Assembly (NCBI GenBank): GCA_025351345.1
Contig: JANXWB010000033.1
Coordinates: forward strand, 1-54,122
Length of the DNA: 54,122 nucleotides
Direction of reading: 5' to 3'
From: Synechococcales cyanobacterium GL140_1_metabat_312
GTDB taxonomy: Bacteria; Cyanobacteriota; Cyanobacteriia; Leptolyngbyales; Leptolyngbyaceae
Both the position numbers and the translations under genes were made by a program. Below the pieces are notes generated by a model, which was not told the DNA's origin, did no database searches, and saw only the letters and a program-made list of their open reading frames with translations. Below are positions 34,487 to 43,445 of the stretch, in pieces; position 1 is the stretch's first letter, and each line of letters opens with the position of its first letter.

Positions 34487-36785
34487 CATGGATAATCCAA
34501 ATAGGTCCGTAGTTTGCTGAAATTGCCCGATCGATCACAATTTCAGCTTCCGCGACCCGAGTCCCACGAATATCAAAGGTTGTACTATCGGTTCGGACAG
34601 CCGGGGCAGAGAGAGCCGGAGCGGGTTGGGCTTTGGTTTTGTCTTTAGTTTTACCATTCTCTTTAGCCTGTTTCTCTTCCCGTTCGACTTTTTGACCCTG
34701 TAGTGATTCAATTTCGTAGATTGAGACAATCATCTTCATGATGCCAAACCGAACCGTCAAATCATCCGAGTCAGCCACCAATACCTCAGCCGTTTGTCCG
34801 AGACGTGGAATTCGGACCCGATCGCCCACTTTCGGCATAAATCCTGGCTTTTTCTTTTTGGGTTCGACGGGTGGTAGATGTTTCTCCGCGAGCTTGTTTA
34901 ACCGATCGGTTGCGAGTTGAGCATCTTGACCTGTGGGTGTGCCCTTTTGGAGTTGTTTAATTACCTGTGCAACTTGAGACTTTGCATCCAAAAGCATTTT
35001 CTGAACGGCATCTTCTTGGGCTTGTTTTAATTCACGTTCGCGTTCTTTTAAGACTTGCGCTTTAGCCGTGACTTGTTGATAAAAGAACTCTGCTTGTTTG
35101 ATTAGCCGCGAGGCTTCCTTAGCTTTTTCCTCTTGATCTCGACGTTGGGCTTCGAGTCCCGCAATTACGCCATTAATATCCTGAGAAATTCCGCCAATAT
35201 AGCGTTGAGCATCTTCCACAATGGCCGATTGTAATCCTAATCTTGATGCGATCGTCAATGCATTCGATCGGCCTGGAATCCCCCAAAGCAATCGATAGGT
35301 CGGGGCCAGCAACACATCATCAAACTCAACGGAAGCATTCTCAAACCGATCGTCTTGATATTTCAAGGCTTTGAGTTCACCAAAATGGGTGGTGGCAACT
35401 GTGAGTTTGGCCGAAGTTGCGAGGTGCTTTAGAAGTGCAATAGCCAAAGCTGAGCCTTCAGATGGATCAGTTCCCGCACCGACTTCATCCAGTAATACCA
35501 ACGCATTCGCTTGCTCCACACCTTCCTCATCTAGCGCATCAAGAATCCGACCAATGCGACGAATATGACCCGAAAAGGTCGAAAGACTTTGCTGCAATGA
35601 TTGTTCATCACCAATGTCCGCCAACACTTGCCCAAACCACGGCAATTCGACAGGCTCCCGCGCCGGAACAAACAAGCCAACTTTGGACATCAATACCGCT
35701 AAAGCCAGCGTTTTGAGTGTGACTGTTTTGCCGCCTGTATTCGGTCCAGTGATGGCAACAACACGAATTTTAGGATCAATACTTAAATGCGTCGGAATGA
35801 CTTCACGGCCTTCTTCATTTTTGTTTTGCCAAACTAGCAATGGATGGCGTAAATTTCGCAGCGTGATATTTTGCTGGGGTGTTCCGGGTTCCGCATCATT
35901 CCAATCAATAAATGTCGGTGGATTTGCTTCGAGCCAATAGCTATAGCGCGATCGGGCAGAGGCGAGATCTAGCACGGTACAAGTCGCCACAAGTTGTTCT
36001 AAATCGTCTTGAACTTCTGCAACTAATGCGGTCAATTTACGGCGTACCGTTTCTTCTTCGGCTTGTTCTTGGCGCAAAAATTGTCGCAAAGCATTGTTCA
36101 TTTGGACCGTCGATTGTGGCTCAATGAAAAGAGTTGCACCACTGGTCGAGGCATCGTGAACAATACCGGGAATATGTTCTTTATAGTTTGATTTAACTGA
36201 CAACACATAGCGATTATCGCGTTGGGTAATCACAGATTCTTGAATCGCGCTGGAATTACGACTCATCATTTTATTCAAAATTCCTAAAATCCGATCGCGA
36301 GTCGATCGGATTTTTTCGCGAATGTCCGCCAGTTTTGGACTCGCCCGTTCCGTAACTTTGCCCCGATCGTCAATACAGCGATAAATTTCTTTTTCAATTT
36401 CAGGATACGTTCGCAGATCCGCAACCAACGCCATCAAGGTCGGCACATCTTCCGAATTCTCAATCGCCCGCCGCAACGATCGCGCACCCAACAATGTGGT
36501 GGAAATATTCAGCAATTCCTCACCCGACAGCAGCCCCAAAATAGACGATCGTTCCAACGATTCACCAATATCCTGAATTCCCCCAAACGGTAGCCCACCC
36601 GACACAGAACTCTCAAGTTTGTAGGTCTCTTGGGTTTGAGCCAACAGGTTTAAGGTCTCGGCTTTTGTCGATGGAATCACTAAATGCTGGGCGGCGATCG
36701 AACCTAATTTTGTGGCGGCAAAGGTCGCTAAGTGTTGACAAAGCCGTGACCATTCCAATAAATTTAGCGTCTCTTGTTGAATCAA
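34359..36785 (-). CDS. mutS2: Endonuclease MutS2
   Basis: MutS2 suppresses homologous recombination and resolves branched or collided-ribosome structures, depending on species. The 808-residue protein has the MutS core and lever (MIQQETLNLLEWSRLCQHLA start), Walker A GPNTGGKT (about residue 346), LLDEVGAGTDPSEGSAL, a coiled coil (about 520-620), a KOW-like segment and a C-terminal Smr nuclease domain with FDIRG and HGHGTGKLKEG. It is intact. Its last 41 codons are duplicated at 32438-32581, so the present C-terminus may have been supplied by recombination. Divergent from nadA. Confidence 0.93.
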   Translation of the reverse strand: MIQQETLNLLEWSRLCQHLATFAATKLGSIAAQHLVIPSTKAETLNLLAQTQETYKLESSVSGGLPFGGIQDIGESLERSSILGLLSGEELLNISTTLLGARSLRRAIENSEDVPTLMALVADLRTYPEIEKEIYRCIDDRGKVTERASPKLADIREKIRSTRDRILGILNKMMSRNSSAIQESVITQRDNRYVLSVKSNYKEHIPGIVHDASTSGATLFIEPQSTVQMNNALRQFLRQEQAEEETVRRKLTALVAEVQDDLEQLVATCTVLDLASARSRYSYWLEANPPTFIDWNDAEPGTPQQNITLRNLRHPLLVWQNKNEEGREVIPTHLSIDPKIRVVAITGPNTGGKTVTLKTLALAVLMSKVGLFVPAREPVELPWFGQVLADIGDEQSLQQSLSTFSGHIRRIGRILDALDEEGVEQANALVLLDEVGAGTDPSEGSALAIALLKHLATSAKLTVATTHFGELKALKYQDDRFENASVEFDDVLLAPTYRLLWGIPGRSNALTIASRLGLQSAIVEDAQRYIGGISQDINGVIAGLEAQRRDQEEKAKEASRLIKQAEFFYQQVTAKAQVLKERERELKQAQEDAVQKMLLDAKSQVAQVIKQLQKGTPTGQDAQLATDRLNKLAEKHLPPVEPKKKKPGFMPKVGDRVRIPRLGQTAEVLVADSDDLTVRFGIMKMIVSIYEIESLQGQKVEREEKQAKENGKTKDKTKAQPAPALSAPAVRTDSTTFDIRGTRVAEAEIVIDRAISANYGPIWIIHGHGTGKLKEGVHAYLKRHDRIAKFEPAEKYDGGAGVTVAYPK

Positions 36786-36910
36786 AGGTTCATGCAGGGA
36801 AATCGGGACTCCTCTATTTTAGGGGATGAGGGCAGAGCATGGGGCTACGGTTTACAAGTTTTCCGATTACTACCGGACTGGCCAAACTTTTAGAAATTTT
36901 TAATAAAAGA

Positions 36911-36938
36911 TTGACTTTTAGTTTTGGTAATTTATACT
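36911..36938 (+). promoter_or_regulatory. Sigma-70 type promoter of nadA
   Basis: TTGACT (36911-36916) and TATACT (36933-36938) with a 16-base spacer, 35 bases before the nadA ATG. Both boxes are one base from consensus. This is the best promoter seen in the window. Confidence 0.65.
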
Positions 36939-36972
36939 AAAAGTACCCACATCTACAAGTTTAAATTCCACC

Positions 36973-37941
36973 ATGTTCACCACCGCACCTATTACTCAAA
37001 CTGCGCCTAAGAATGTCCTTCCGAAAGATTTATTTGTGGCGATCGAAGCCTTGAAAAAAGAGATGAATGCAGTTATCCTAGCCCATTATTATCAAGACGC
37101 AGACATTCAAGACATTGCAGATTATCTCGGTGATTCCCTAGGATTGGCTCAGCAAGCGGCTCAGACGGATGCAGATGTGATTGTATTCGCGGGCGTTCAC
37201 TTCATGGCGGAAACGGCGAAAATTCTGAATCCGACCAAACTTGTTTTGTTGCCCGATCTGGAGGCTGGATGCTCACTAGCGGATAGTTGTCCTCCTGATC
37301 AGTTCGCCGATTTCAAGCGTCAGTATCCTGATCATTTGGTAATTTCGTATATTAATTGCACGGCAGACATCAAGGCCATGAGCGATATTATTTGTACGAG
37401 TTCTAATGCGGTAAAGATAGTCCAGCAGCTACCCGCAGATCAGCCGATTATTTTCGCACCCGATCGGAATCTTGGTCGCTATGTAATGGAGCAAACGGGG
37501 CGCGAGATGGTGCTTTGGCAGGGAAGCTGTATTGTTCACGAAACGTTTTCAGAAAAGAAGCTGATGGATTTGATGATTAAATATCCCAATGCTGAGGTGA
37601 TTGCTCATCCTGAATGCGAACCGCCACTTTTAAAATATGCAAACTATATTGCATCTACGACGGGATTATTGAATTATTCACAGAAGAGCGATCGTAATCA
37701 ATTCATTGTGTTGACCGAATCTGGAATCATTCACCAAATGCAAAAAAAATCACCTAATAAACAATTTATTCCAGCGCCCCCGATCGCAAATTGTGCCTGC
37801 AATGAATGCCCGTACATGCGGCTCAATACCTTAGAAAAACTATATTTAGCCATGCTCAACAAAACACCTGAAATCACGATGGATGAAGCAACACGACTAG
37901 CTGCACTACGACCAATGCAACGGATGTTGGAGATGAGTTAA
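36973..37941 (+). CDS. nadA: Quinolinate synthase A
   Basis: NadA condenses iminoaspartate with dihydroxyacetone phosphate to quinolinate in NAD synthesis, using a [4Fe-4S] cluster. The 322-residue protein shows the expected ALILAHYYQ-like segment ([20 protein letters not shown]), [32 protein letters not shown], and the late CACNECPYM. The Cys in GCSLADSC, the one in WQGSCIVHE and a Cys of the CxxC near the end are the likely cluster ligands. Complete, with a strong promoter; divergent from mutS2. Confidence 0.93.
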   Translation: MFTTAPITQTAPKNVLPKDLFVAIEALKKEMNAVILAHYYQDADIQDIADYLGDSLGLAQQAAQTDADVIVFAGVHFMAETAKILNPTKLVLLPDLEAGCSLADSCPPDQFADFKRQYPDHLVISYINCTADIKAMSDIICTSSNAVKIVQQLPADQPIIFAPDRNLGRYVMEQTGREMVLWQGSCIVHETFSEKKLMDLMIKYPNAEVIAHPECEPPLLKYANYIASTTGLLNYSQKSDRNQFIVLTESGIIHQMQKKSPNKQFIPAPPIANCACNECPYMRLNTLEKLYLAMLNKTPEITMDEATRLAALRPMQRMLEMS

Positions 37942-37979
37942 GCAATTGGAAAATTAATCTCTTACTCAGATCCTATTTA

Positions 37980-38006
37980 ATCAACGATTGCAATCCGATC
38001 GTTGAT
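37980..38006. terminator. Hairpin between convergent nadA and ABC exporter genes
   Basis: ATCAACGAT (37980-37988) and ATCGTTGAT (37998-38006) form a perfect 9-bp stem with a 9-base loop. It lies between two converging genes, where a shared terminator is expected. No U run of note follows on either strand, so the call is tentative. Confidence 0.45.
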
Positions 38007-38028
38007 ACAGGGTCAAAGGTTAAGTCAA

Positions 38029-39846
38029 TTATTGCCCCAACATTTGTAATTTGTACAATCCTGCATACAAGCCATCTTGAGCTAGCAATTGATCATGGCT
38101 ACCGGACTCCACCAATTCACCGCGTTTTAAAACAAGAATGCGATCGACATTGCGAATCGTACTCAAACGGTGGGCGATGATAATAGCGGTTCGATCTTCT
38201 AGCATATGTTCCAATGCCTCTTGAATCTGCGCTTCCGTCCCCACATCCAAACTCGATGTCGCCTCATCAAGAACTAGAATTTTCGGATCGCGGATGGCGG
38301 CGCGGGCAAAGGCAATGAGCTGCTTTTGACCACCCGAAAGATTGGTTCCCCGCTCTCGGAGCTGGGTGTCGTAACCGTGGGGCAGTTGCTGAATAAGTTT
38401 TGACACATTCGTCTTTTCTGCCGCCGCCTGAATCTCTTCTAGAGGATAGGTTTCACCGAGGGTAATATTTCCTTTCACGTCGCCTGCGAAAATGAAACCA
38501 TCCTGCAAAATAATCCCAATCCGTTTACGCAATTCCGCTTGAGGTAAATCTCGAATATCAATCCTATCCAATAGAATTCGGCCTTCTTGTGGATCATAAA
38601 GCCGACTGAGTAAACGAATAATTGAACTTTTTCCCGCACCTGTCGGACCAACAAGCGCAACTTTTTCACCCGATCGGATGGTAAAGTCCAAATCACGAAT
38701 CACATATTCATCGGGCTTGTAGCCAAAGGTCACATGCTCAAAGCGAATTTCACCCACATTTTTACTATCAAAATCTGAAAGAGATTGAGTCGTGAGCCGA
38801 TCGCGTATTTCTATTGGCTCGTCCATGACATCATTAATCCGTTCGATCGCCGTAAATCCCGCCTGAATTGCTGTGAATTTTTCGGCAAACTGTCGCAATG
38901 GATCAAACAACGTCTGAGCAAACAAAATGAAGGCAGACAATGTACCAAAATCCAGGGTCTTACCCATCACAAAACTACCGCCAATAGTCAAGACTCCGGC
39001 AATAGCGACTAATGACACCCATTCTAATGTTGACGATACTGCCGAGTCATAAAAAATTGTGGCATCAACTTCTTTAATGTATTTACGATTGGTATTAAAA
39101 AAATTCTCACTATTCAAGCGTTCTCGGCGAAACAATTGCACCACACCAACCCCCAAAATGTTTTCTTGCAACATTGAGTTAAGGCTGGAGAGTTCTTCGC
39201 GAGCATCATAGTTTGCTTTACGATACAGTTTTTGCCAGTACACGATAAGCAGCGCTGTCGGGACCAACATCAAGACCAATAGCAACGCTAACTGCCACTG
39301 TTTCATGAACATCAAGACCGTAATCGATAACATCAATACCAAATCACCAATAATCCCGATCGCGCCCGTTGAAAACACTTCTCCTAGAGCATCCACATCG
39401 CTAGTCAACCGAGTGATCAGTTTGCCGACGGGAGTCCGATCGAAAAAACGAACCGCTAACGAAGTTACATGGGTAAATAAATCGCTACGGATATCGGCGG
39501 TGATCCGTTGCCCCGATCGTTGAACCAGAAATCCCTGAGTCGAATCACAAATCACGCGAGCCACCATCGTCCCGAGCAGCAGCAATGCAATGATGTTCAG
39601 TCCATCATTAATGGGAATATTTTTCAAAAATGACCATCGAGAATCTTCTTGGCGCAGCAACGATACAACTTGGCCCACAATAATAGGCTGTACTGCCCGC
39701 GCTAAAGCTGCTGGAATGAGTAAACAAATGGCGATAATGATGATGCGAGCATTTCGGCGGGCATAGGGGACGAGTTTTAGGAATAACCGCCAGTCGCTTG
39801 ATTTTTCTTTGTTTGACTTTTGGTTAGTGGAGGATGCGATCGTCAT
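38029..39846 (-). CDS. ABC exporter, MsbA/LmrA-like half-transporter
   Basis: A 605-residue protein with a six-helix membrane domain (about 35-330) and an ATPase domain. Motifs are Walker A GPTGAGKS, Q-loop IGIILQDGFIF, signature LSGGQKQLIAFAR, Walker B ILVLDEATSSLD and IIAHRLSTIR. It should act as a homodimer exporting lipids, peptides or drugs; substrate unknown. It is not part of the polysaccharide locus and stands alone between nadA and the HNH gene. Confidence 0.88.
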   Translation of the reverse strand: MTIASSTNQKSNKEKSSDWRLFLKLVPYARRNARIIIIAICLLIPAALARAVQPIIVGQVVSLLRQEDSRWSFLKNIPINDGLNIIALLLLGTMVARVICDSTQGFLVQRSGQRITADIRSDLFTHVTSLAVRFFDRTPVGKLITRLTSDVDALGEVFSTGAIGIIGDLVLMLSITVLMFMKQWQLALLLVLMLVPTALLIVYWQKLYRKANYDAREELSSLNSMLQENILGVGVVQLFRRERLNSENFFNTNRKYIKEVDATIFYDSAVSSTLEWVSLVAIAGVLTIGGSFVMGKTLDFGTLSAFILFAQTLFDPLRQFAEKFTAIQAGFTAIERINDVMDEPIEIRDRLTTQSLSDFDSKNVGEIRFEHVTFGYKPDEYVIRDLDFTIRSGEKVALVGPTGAGKSSIIRLLSRLYDPQEGRILLDRIDIRDLPQAELRKRIGIILQDGFIFAGDVKGNITLGETYPLEEIQAAAEKTNVSKLIQQLPHGYDTQLRERGTNLSGGQKQLIAFARAAIRDPKILVLDEATSSLDVGTEAQIQEALEHMLEDRTAIIIAHRLSTIRNVDRILVLKRGELVESGSHDQLLAQDGLYAGLYKLQMLGQ

Positions 39847-39891
39847 GAAGTGGAGCCTAGATCTCGTAAAGCCGGATACTATTATCTCGCA

Positions 39892-40389
39892 TTATGCACC
39901 AATCACATACTTTCGCCATTCTTGATGTGACCCGGCCTTAATGTGACGCGAGACTTCGTAAAACAGACTGCTATGGGGCTGATGAGGCTGCTTTGATAAG
40001 GGCATTCCAGCTTCTTTGGGCGTACGATTTCCTTTTTTCGTATTGCAGCGACTACAAGCAATAACAACATTGTCCCAGCTATCTTTGCCACCGCGCGATC
40101 GGGGAATAACATGATCCAATGTCATTAGGCTTCCGGTTGCGCCACAATATTGACAGCTACAGTCATCACGATAAAGCAGATTTTTGCGAGTCAGCGGCAC
40201 ATCATTGTAGGGGATGCGAACATATTGGCGCAGTCTAATGACGGAGGGCATAGGAAAATCCGCGTAGATAGCGCGCCCTGTGTCTTCGAGCTGCTCTGCT
40301 TTACCTTTAATTAATAAAACAACTGCTCTCCGCCAACTTGTGAGATTCAGCGGTTCATAGGAGGCGTTGAGGACCAGAACCTTGCTCAT
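39892..40389 (-). CDS. HNH endonuclease family protein
   Basis: A 165-residue protein from MSKVLVLNASYEPLN, a form present in most cyanobacteria. The HNH core is CQYCG, then TLDHVIPRSRGGKDSWDNVV and CSRCNTKKGNRTP, with two CxxC pairs for zinc and the His of LDHV as general base. The biological role of this group is not settled. An upstream in-frame ATG at 40437 would add 16 residues; the start at 40389 fits the family. Confidence 0.85.
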   Translation of the reverse strand: MSKVLVLNASYEPLNLTSWRRAVVLLIKGKAEQLEDTGRAIYADFPMPSVIRLRQYVRIPYNDVPLTRKNLLYRDDCSCQYCGATGSLMTLDHVIPRSRGGKDSWDNVVIACSRCNTKKGNRTPKEAGMPLSKQPHQPHSSLFYEVSRHIKAGSHQEWRKYVIGA

Positions 40390-40821
40390 TAAATAGATGG
40401 GTGATGAATTATGAATAGTTATATACAATGCTAGCACAATTTCATCAGAGCTGCATTTGGCTATTCAGAGGGCAATTTGGGCGATTTAGGATAAATTACG
40501 TCGGTATTTGACCTGTGATTGATGTCTGGCAATCGATGGTTAGTGATGTCATTAGTAAGGTCAGTTTTATTTTCGGTCGCTTTTAGATTTCTGAAGTAAA
40601 ATCCAACAGAAGTACATAGACAGCATGAACAATGGCTCATGTGATGTAATGCGCTTGAAATCTAGAGACTGGTGTGTAGGGTGATGAGTGTGGCGGAATC
40701 AATCAATCTAGAAGAACGATCGCGATGGAGTGGAAATAGTTTTGGGTCGTTTTTTAATGCGAACCTCCCAAATGATTCTGGTTCAAATGCTGATAGTGAA
40801 CTGAATAATAGAGGAATTAAT

Positions 40822-41043
40822 ATGAGCTATGCGCCAATTCCTCCCGAGCAAGATCCGTCTATTATCCAGGCGGCTCGTGCGATTTATGAAACCTATTATA
40901 CGGTTCATCCTGACGTGACAGAGCTACCGTTGGGCGTAGCGATCGATCGCACCAGCTATCGGGGTAAGTTGATATTCAAACAAAAGCCAGCATTGTTACC
41001 GAAAGAATGCTTTATTCCATTTAGTTCAATTGATGTGCGGTAA
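40822..41043 (+). CDS. Conserved small hypothetical protein
   Basis: A 73-residue protein MSYAPIPPEQDPSIIQAARA... rich in Pro at the start, with one predicted helix (PSIIQAARAIYETYY) and a C-terminal beta-like part (YRGKLIFKQKPALL). I do not recognise a domain. The start is set by a GAGGAA ribosome site 6 bases upstream; the same frame is open back to 40672 but that extension (Asn/Ser-rich) looks non-homologous. It lies 13 bases before the prepilin peptidase gene and may be co-transcribed. Confidence 0.6.
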   Translation: MSYAPIPPEQDPSIIQAARAIYETYYTVHPDVTELPLGVAIDRTSYRGKLIFKQKPALLPKECFIPFSSIDVR

Positions 41044-41056
41044 TCTAGGGTGATTA

Positions 41057-41887
41057 ATGGTGATGGACGTTTTATTTGACGGTTCGGCGATTTTACTCGT
41101 TGCAATTTTGGGAGCGTCCATTGGTAGTTTTTTGAATGTGGTGGTCTATCGACTACCCGCCGGAATTTCCTTAAGCCATCCGCCATCTCGCTGTCCCCAT
41201 TGCTTAACGCTACTTCGTAAACGAGAAAATTTTCCGATTTTTGGCTGGTTAATGTTGAAGGGGAAATGTGCCCATTGTGGAGCTTCCATTTCATTGCGCT
41301 ATCCAATGGTTGAGACATTGGTGATGGTGTTGTTTTTGGCAACATTTTTATTTTTTGGATTCTCATTACAGACGATCGGCTATTGGATTTTTATTAGTTT
41401 TTTGTTGGCATTGGCATTGATTGATCTGGATACATTAATGTTATCAAATCGACTAATGAAATCTGGATTACTCATTGGTTTAGCATTTCAAACAGCGATC
41501 GCAACGGGCAATGATTCAGGACAGTCTAGTGTTTGGGGATTTTTGTGGGCGGTGTTTTCGGCAGTGTTGGGGCTTTGGCTGTTGGACGTTGTGACTTGGA
41601 TCGGTCGTCTATGTTTTGGACCGAATGCAATGGGCGGCGGCGATGCGAAACTGTTCGCGATGATTGGGGCGTGGTTAGGTTGGAAGTTGATGTTGATGTC
41701 TGGCTTTTTGGCTTGTTTGGCTGGAGTTGTTTTTGGAATCGGGGCGATCGCACTTAATCTGTTAAAACGCGGTAATCCAATGCCGTTTGGGCCATTTTTA
41801 GCATTGGGCGCTATTGTCTCGGTTTTCTATGGTGACTTTTTAGTATCTGGATATTGGCTAATGATGGGAAAATTGTATGGGAATTAG
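41057..41887 (+). CDS. pilD: Type IV prepilin peptidase / N-methyltransferase
   Basis: PilD cleaves the leader of type IV prepilins and methylates the new N-terminus, in the inner membrane. The 276-residue protein has the GASIGSFLNVVVYRLP opening, the zinc-binding loop with CPHC and CAHC, and the two catalytic Asp regions: ALIDLDTLMLSNRL and GGGDAKLFAMIGAWLG. Around eight transmembrane helices are visible. Complete. Confidence 0.92.
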   Translation: MVMDVLFDGSAILLVAILGASIGSFLNVVVYRLPAGISLSHPPSRCPHCLTLLRKRENFPIFGWLMLKGKCAHCGASISLRYPMVETLVMVLFLATFLFFGFSLQTIGYWIFISFLLALALIDLDTLMLSNRLMKSGLLIGLAFQTAIATGNDSGQSSVWGFLWAVFSAVLGLWLLDVVTWIGRLCFGPNAMGGGDAKLFAMIGAWLGWKLMLMSGFLACLAGVVFGIGAIALNLLKRGNPMPFGPFLALGAIVSVFYGDFLVSGYWLMMGKLYGN

Positions 41888-41917
41888 TTCTGCGGCAATT
41901 ATTAGCTTGTTAACATA

Positions 41918-42379
41918 ATGAGAAAATTTAAGTCTACTTTAAAATATTTGATGTCAGATCACGCTTGGCATCAGGGATTGAAAGGCATTGAAAACATTAC
42001 GGCCAAAATCCTATCGATCGCACTGATCATTGTGATTTTGATTTCACTTTTTGATCTTAGTCGTGTGCTAGTTCAGGAAATTGTTTTGCTTCGCGTTAGT
42101 GTTTTAGGAAAGAGTTTATTTAACTTATTTGGCTTATTCTTAAATGTTCTAATTGCGTTGGAGTTGCTAGAGAATATTGGTGGATATCTTCAGAAAAACG
42201 TAATACAGGTGGAGTTAGTAATTGTTACGGCTATGATTGCGATCGCCCGTAAGGTTATTATTTTAGACTTTGAAAAAATCTCTTCACAGGAATTGGTTGC
42301 CTTAGCCTTGTCTATGTTAGCCTTGGCCGTCAGCTATTGGGTTATCCGCAAAACCAACCCTAACCGATCGGATCCCTGA
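41918..42379 (+). CDS. PsiE-family (phosphate-starvation-inducible) membrane protein
   Basis: A 153-residue protein with four hydrophobic helices (ILSIALIIVILISLFDL, LFNLFGLFLNVLIALELL, VELVIVTAMIAIARKVIIL, ELVALALSMLALAVSYWVI). The segment between helix two and three (ELLENIGGYLQ) and the IARKVI part are typical of the PsiE family. The function is not known beyond its phosphate-starvation association in E. coli. A strong hairpin terminator follows. Confidence 0.78.
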   Translation: MRKFKSTLKYLMSDHAWHQGLKGIENITAKILSIALIIVILISLFDLSRVLVQEIVLLRVSVLGKSLFNLFGLFLNVLIALELLENIGGYLQKNVIQVELVIVTAMIAIARKVIILDFEKISSQELVALALSMLALAVSYWVIRKTNPNRSDP

Positions 42380-42415
42380 GATTAAAATATAAATTTTAGA
42401 TTTACTTCTTACAAT

Positions 42416-42446
42416 AAAAGCCCCGATTGCGATCGGAGCTTTTTAT
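42416..42446. terminator. Bidirectional rho-independent terminator
   Basis: AAAAGC(C)CCGAT and GATCGGAGCTTTTT fold into a stem with a short loop, an A run before and a U run after. It lies between the convergent PsiE-family and slipin genes and can act for both. Confidence 0.75.
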
Positions 42447-42489
42447 ATAACTTAAATCAACTTAACGCTAAATTTAAGTCCAATTAAAA

Positions 42490-43290
42490 CTAACCTGCAC
42501 CATTTCCAGAATTAGAGATAATTTCTGGACCATTGATCAAATCACTCACCGCCTCATTCAACACACTTGGATTCATAAAGATAATCTTTGAATTCTCACT
42601 CTTACTCATCGCTTCATTGGATGCCACATAATCTTTCGCAATCAAGTAATGCAACATCGCCTTTGGATCTTCTGAACCCTGCAACGCCTCAGCAATCTGC
42701 TTAATTGAATTTACGGTTGCGCTAGTCGCTGTCATCGTCGCTTGGCCTTCAGTCTTGGCTGCAATCTGCTTCTCTAAGGAATCCCGTACGGTCTGAGACA
42801 GAATGATTTCCTGGACATCGACTCTCACTACTTCCACCCCCCAAGAATCGGCAGGCTTCTGTAATTCTAGTTTTAATGCGTCATTAATTTTATTCATCGC
42901 CGACATCGCTTCATTGAGATCCAATTGACCAATCTCATTTCGCATCACACTCAGCACCAAATTTTCCAGCGATGCTTCAAGATCCTCGACCTTGTAGTAA
43001 GCCGTGTACAAATCCTTAATTTTCCAATACACCACCACGTCAACTTGAATGGGCACGGAATCTTTGGTAATTGCATTTTTTGGATCAATATCCAGCAATT
43101 GCTCGCGGATCGTATCGACCACCACACTGTCCATCAAGGGGACAACAAAATTAAGCCCAGGCTGCAACGTGCGTTTATATTCTCCCATTCGCTGCACCAA
43201 GCCCTGGTCACCTTCTTCGATGATGCGAACTGATCCGATTAAACACCCCGCAATCATGAGGGCAGCGGCACCCAAAATGGACTCAATCAT
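42490..43290 (-). CDS. SPFH/stomatin-like protein (slipin)
   Basis: A 266-residue membrane-anchored protein: one N-terminal hydrophobic anchor (SILGAAALMIAGCLIG), then the SPFH domain (EEGDQGLVQRMGEYKRTLQP, VPLMDSVVVDTIREQ, VPIQVDVVVYWKI) and a C-terminal helical part (EKQIAAKTEGQATM). Stomatin-type proteins oligomerise and organise membrane microdomains and proteases. The usual NfeD partner is not adjacent. Stands alone in its transcription unit. Confidence 0.85.
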   Translation of the reverse strand: MIESILGAAALMIAGCLIGSVRIIEEGDQGLVQRMGEYKRTLQPGLNFVVPLMDSVVVDTIREQLLDIDPKNAITKDSVPIQVDVVVYWKIKDLYTAYYKVEDLEASLENLVLSVMRNEIGQLDLNEAMSAMNKINDALKLELQKPADSWGVEVVRVDVQEIILSQTVRDSLEKQIAAKTEGQATMTATSATVNSIKQIAEALQGSEDPKAMLHYLIAKDYVASNEAMSKSENSKIIFMNPSVLNEAVSDLINGPEIISNSGNGAG

Positions 43291-43445
43291 AATGCTGTCC
43301 TAAATAATGAAACTGGCTGTGAGCCTAAAGGTTAATGCTGACGACAGCTCTAGTGTAGTCGCTCTCTTTAAAACTGACACGACACAATCTAAGAAAACAC
43401 AATTTAAGAAAATTCTCTTACCATCACTGTCATCCTCACCCTGAA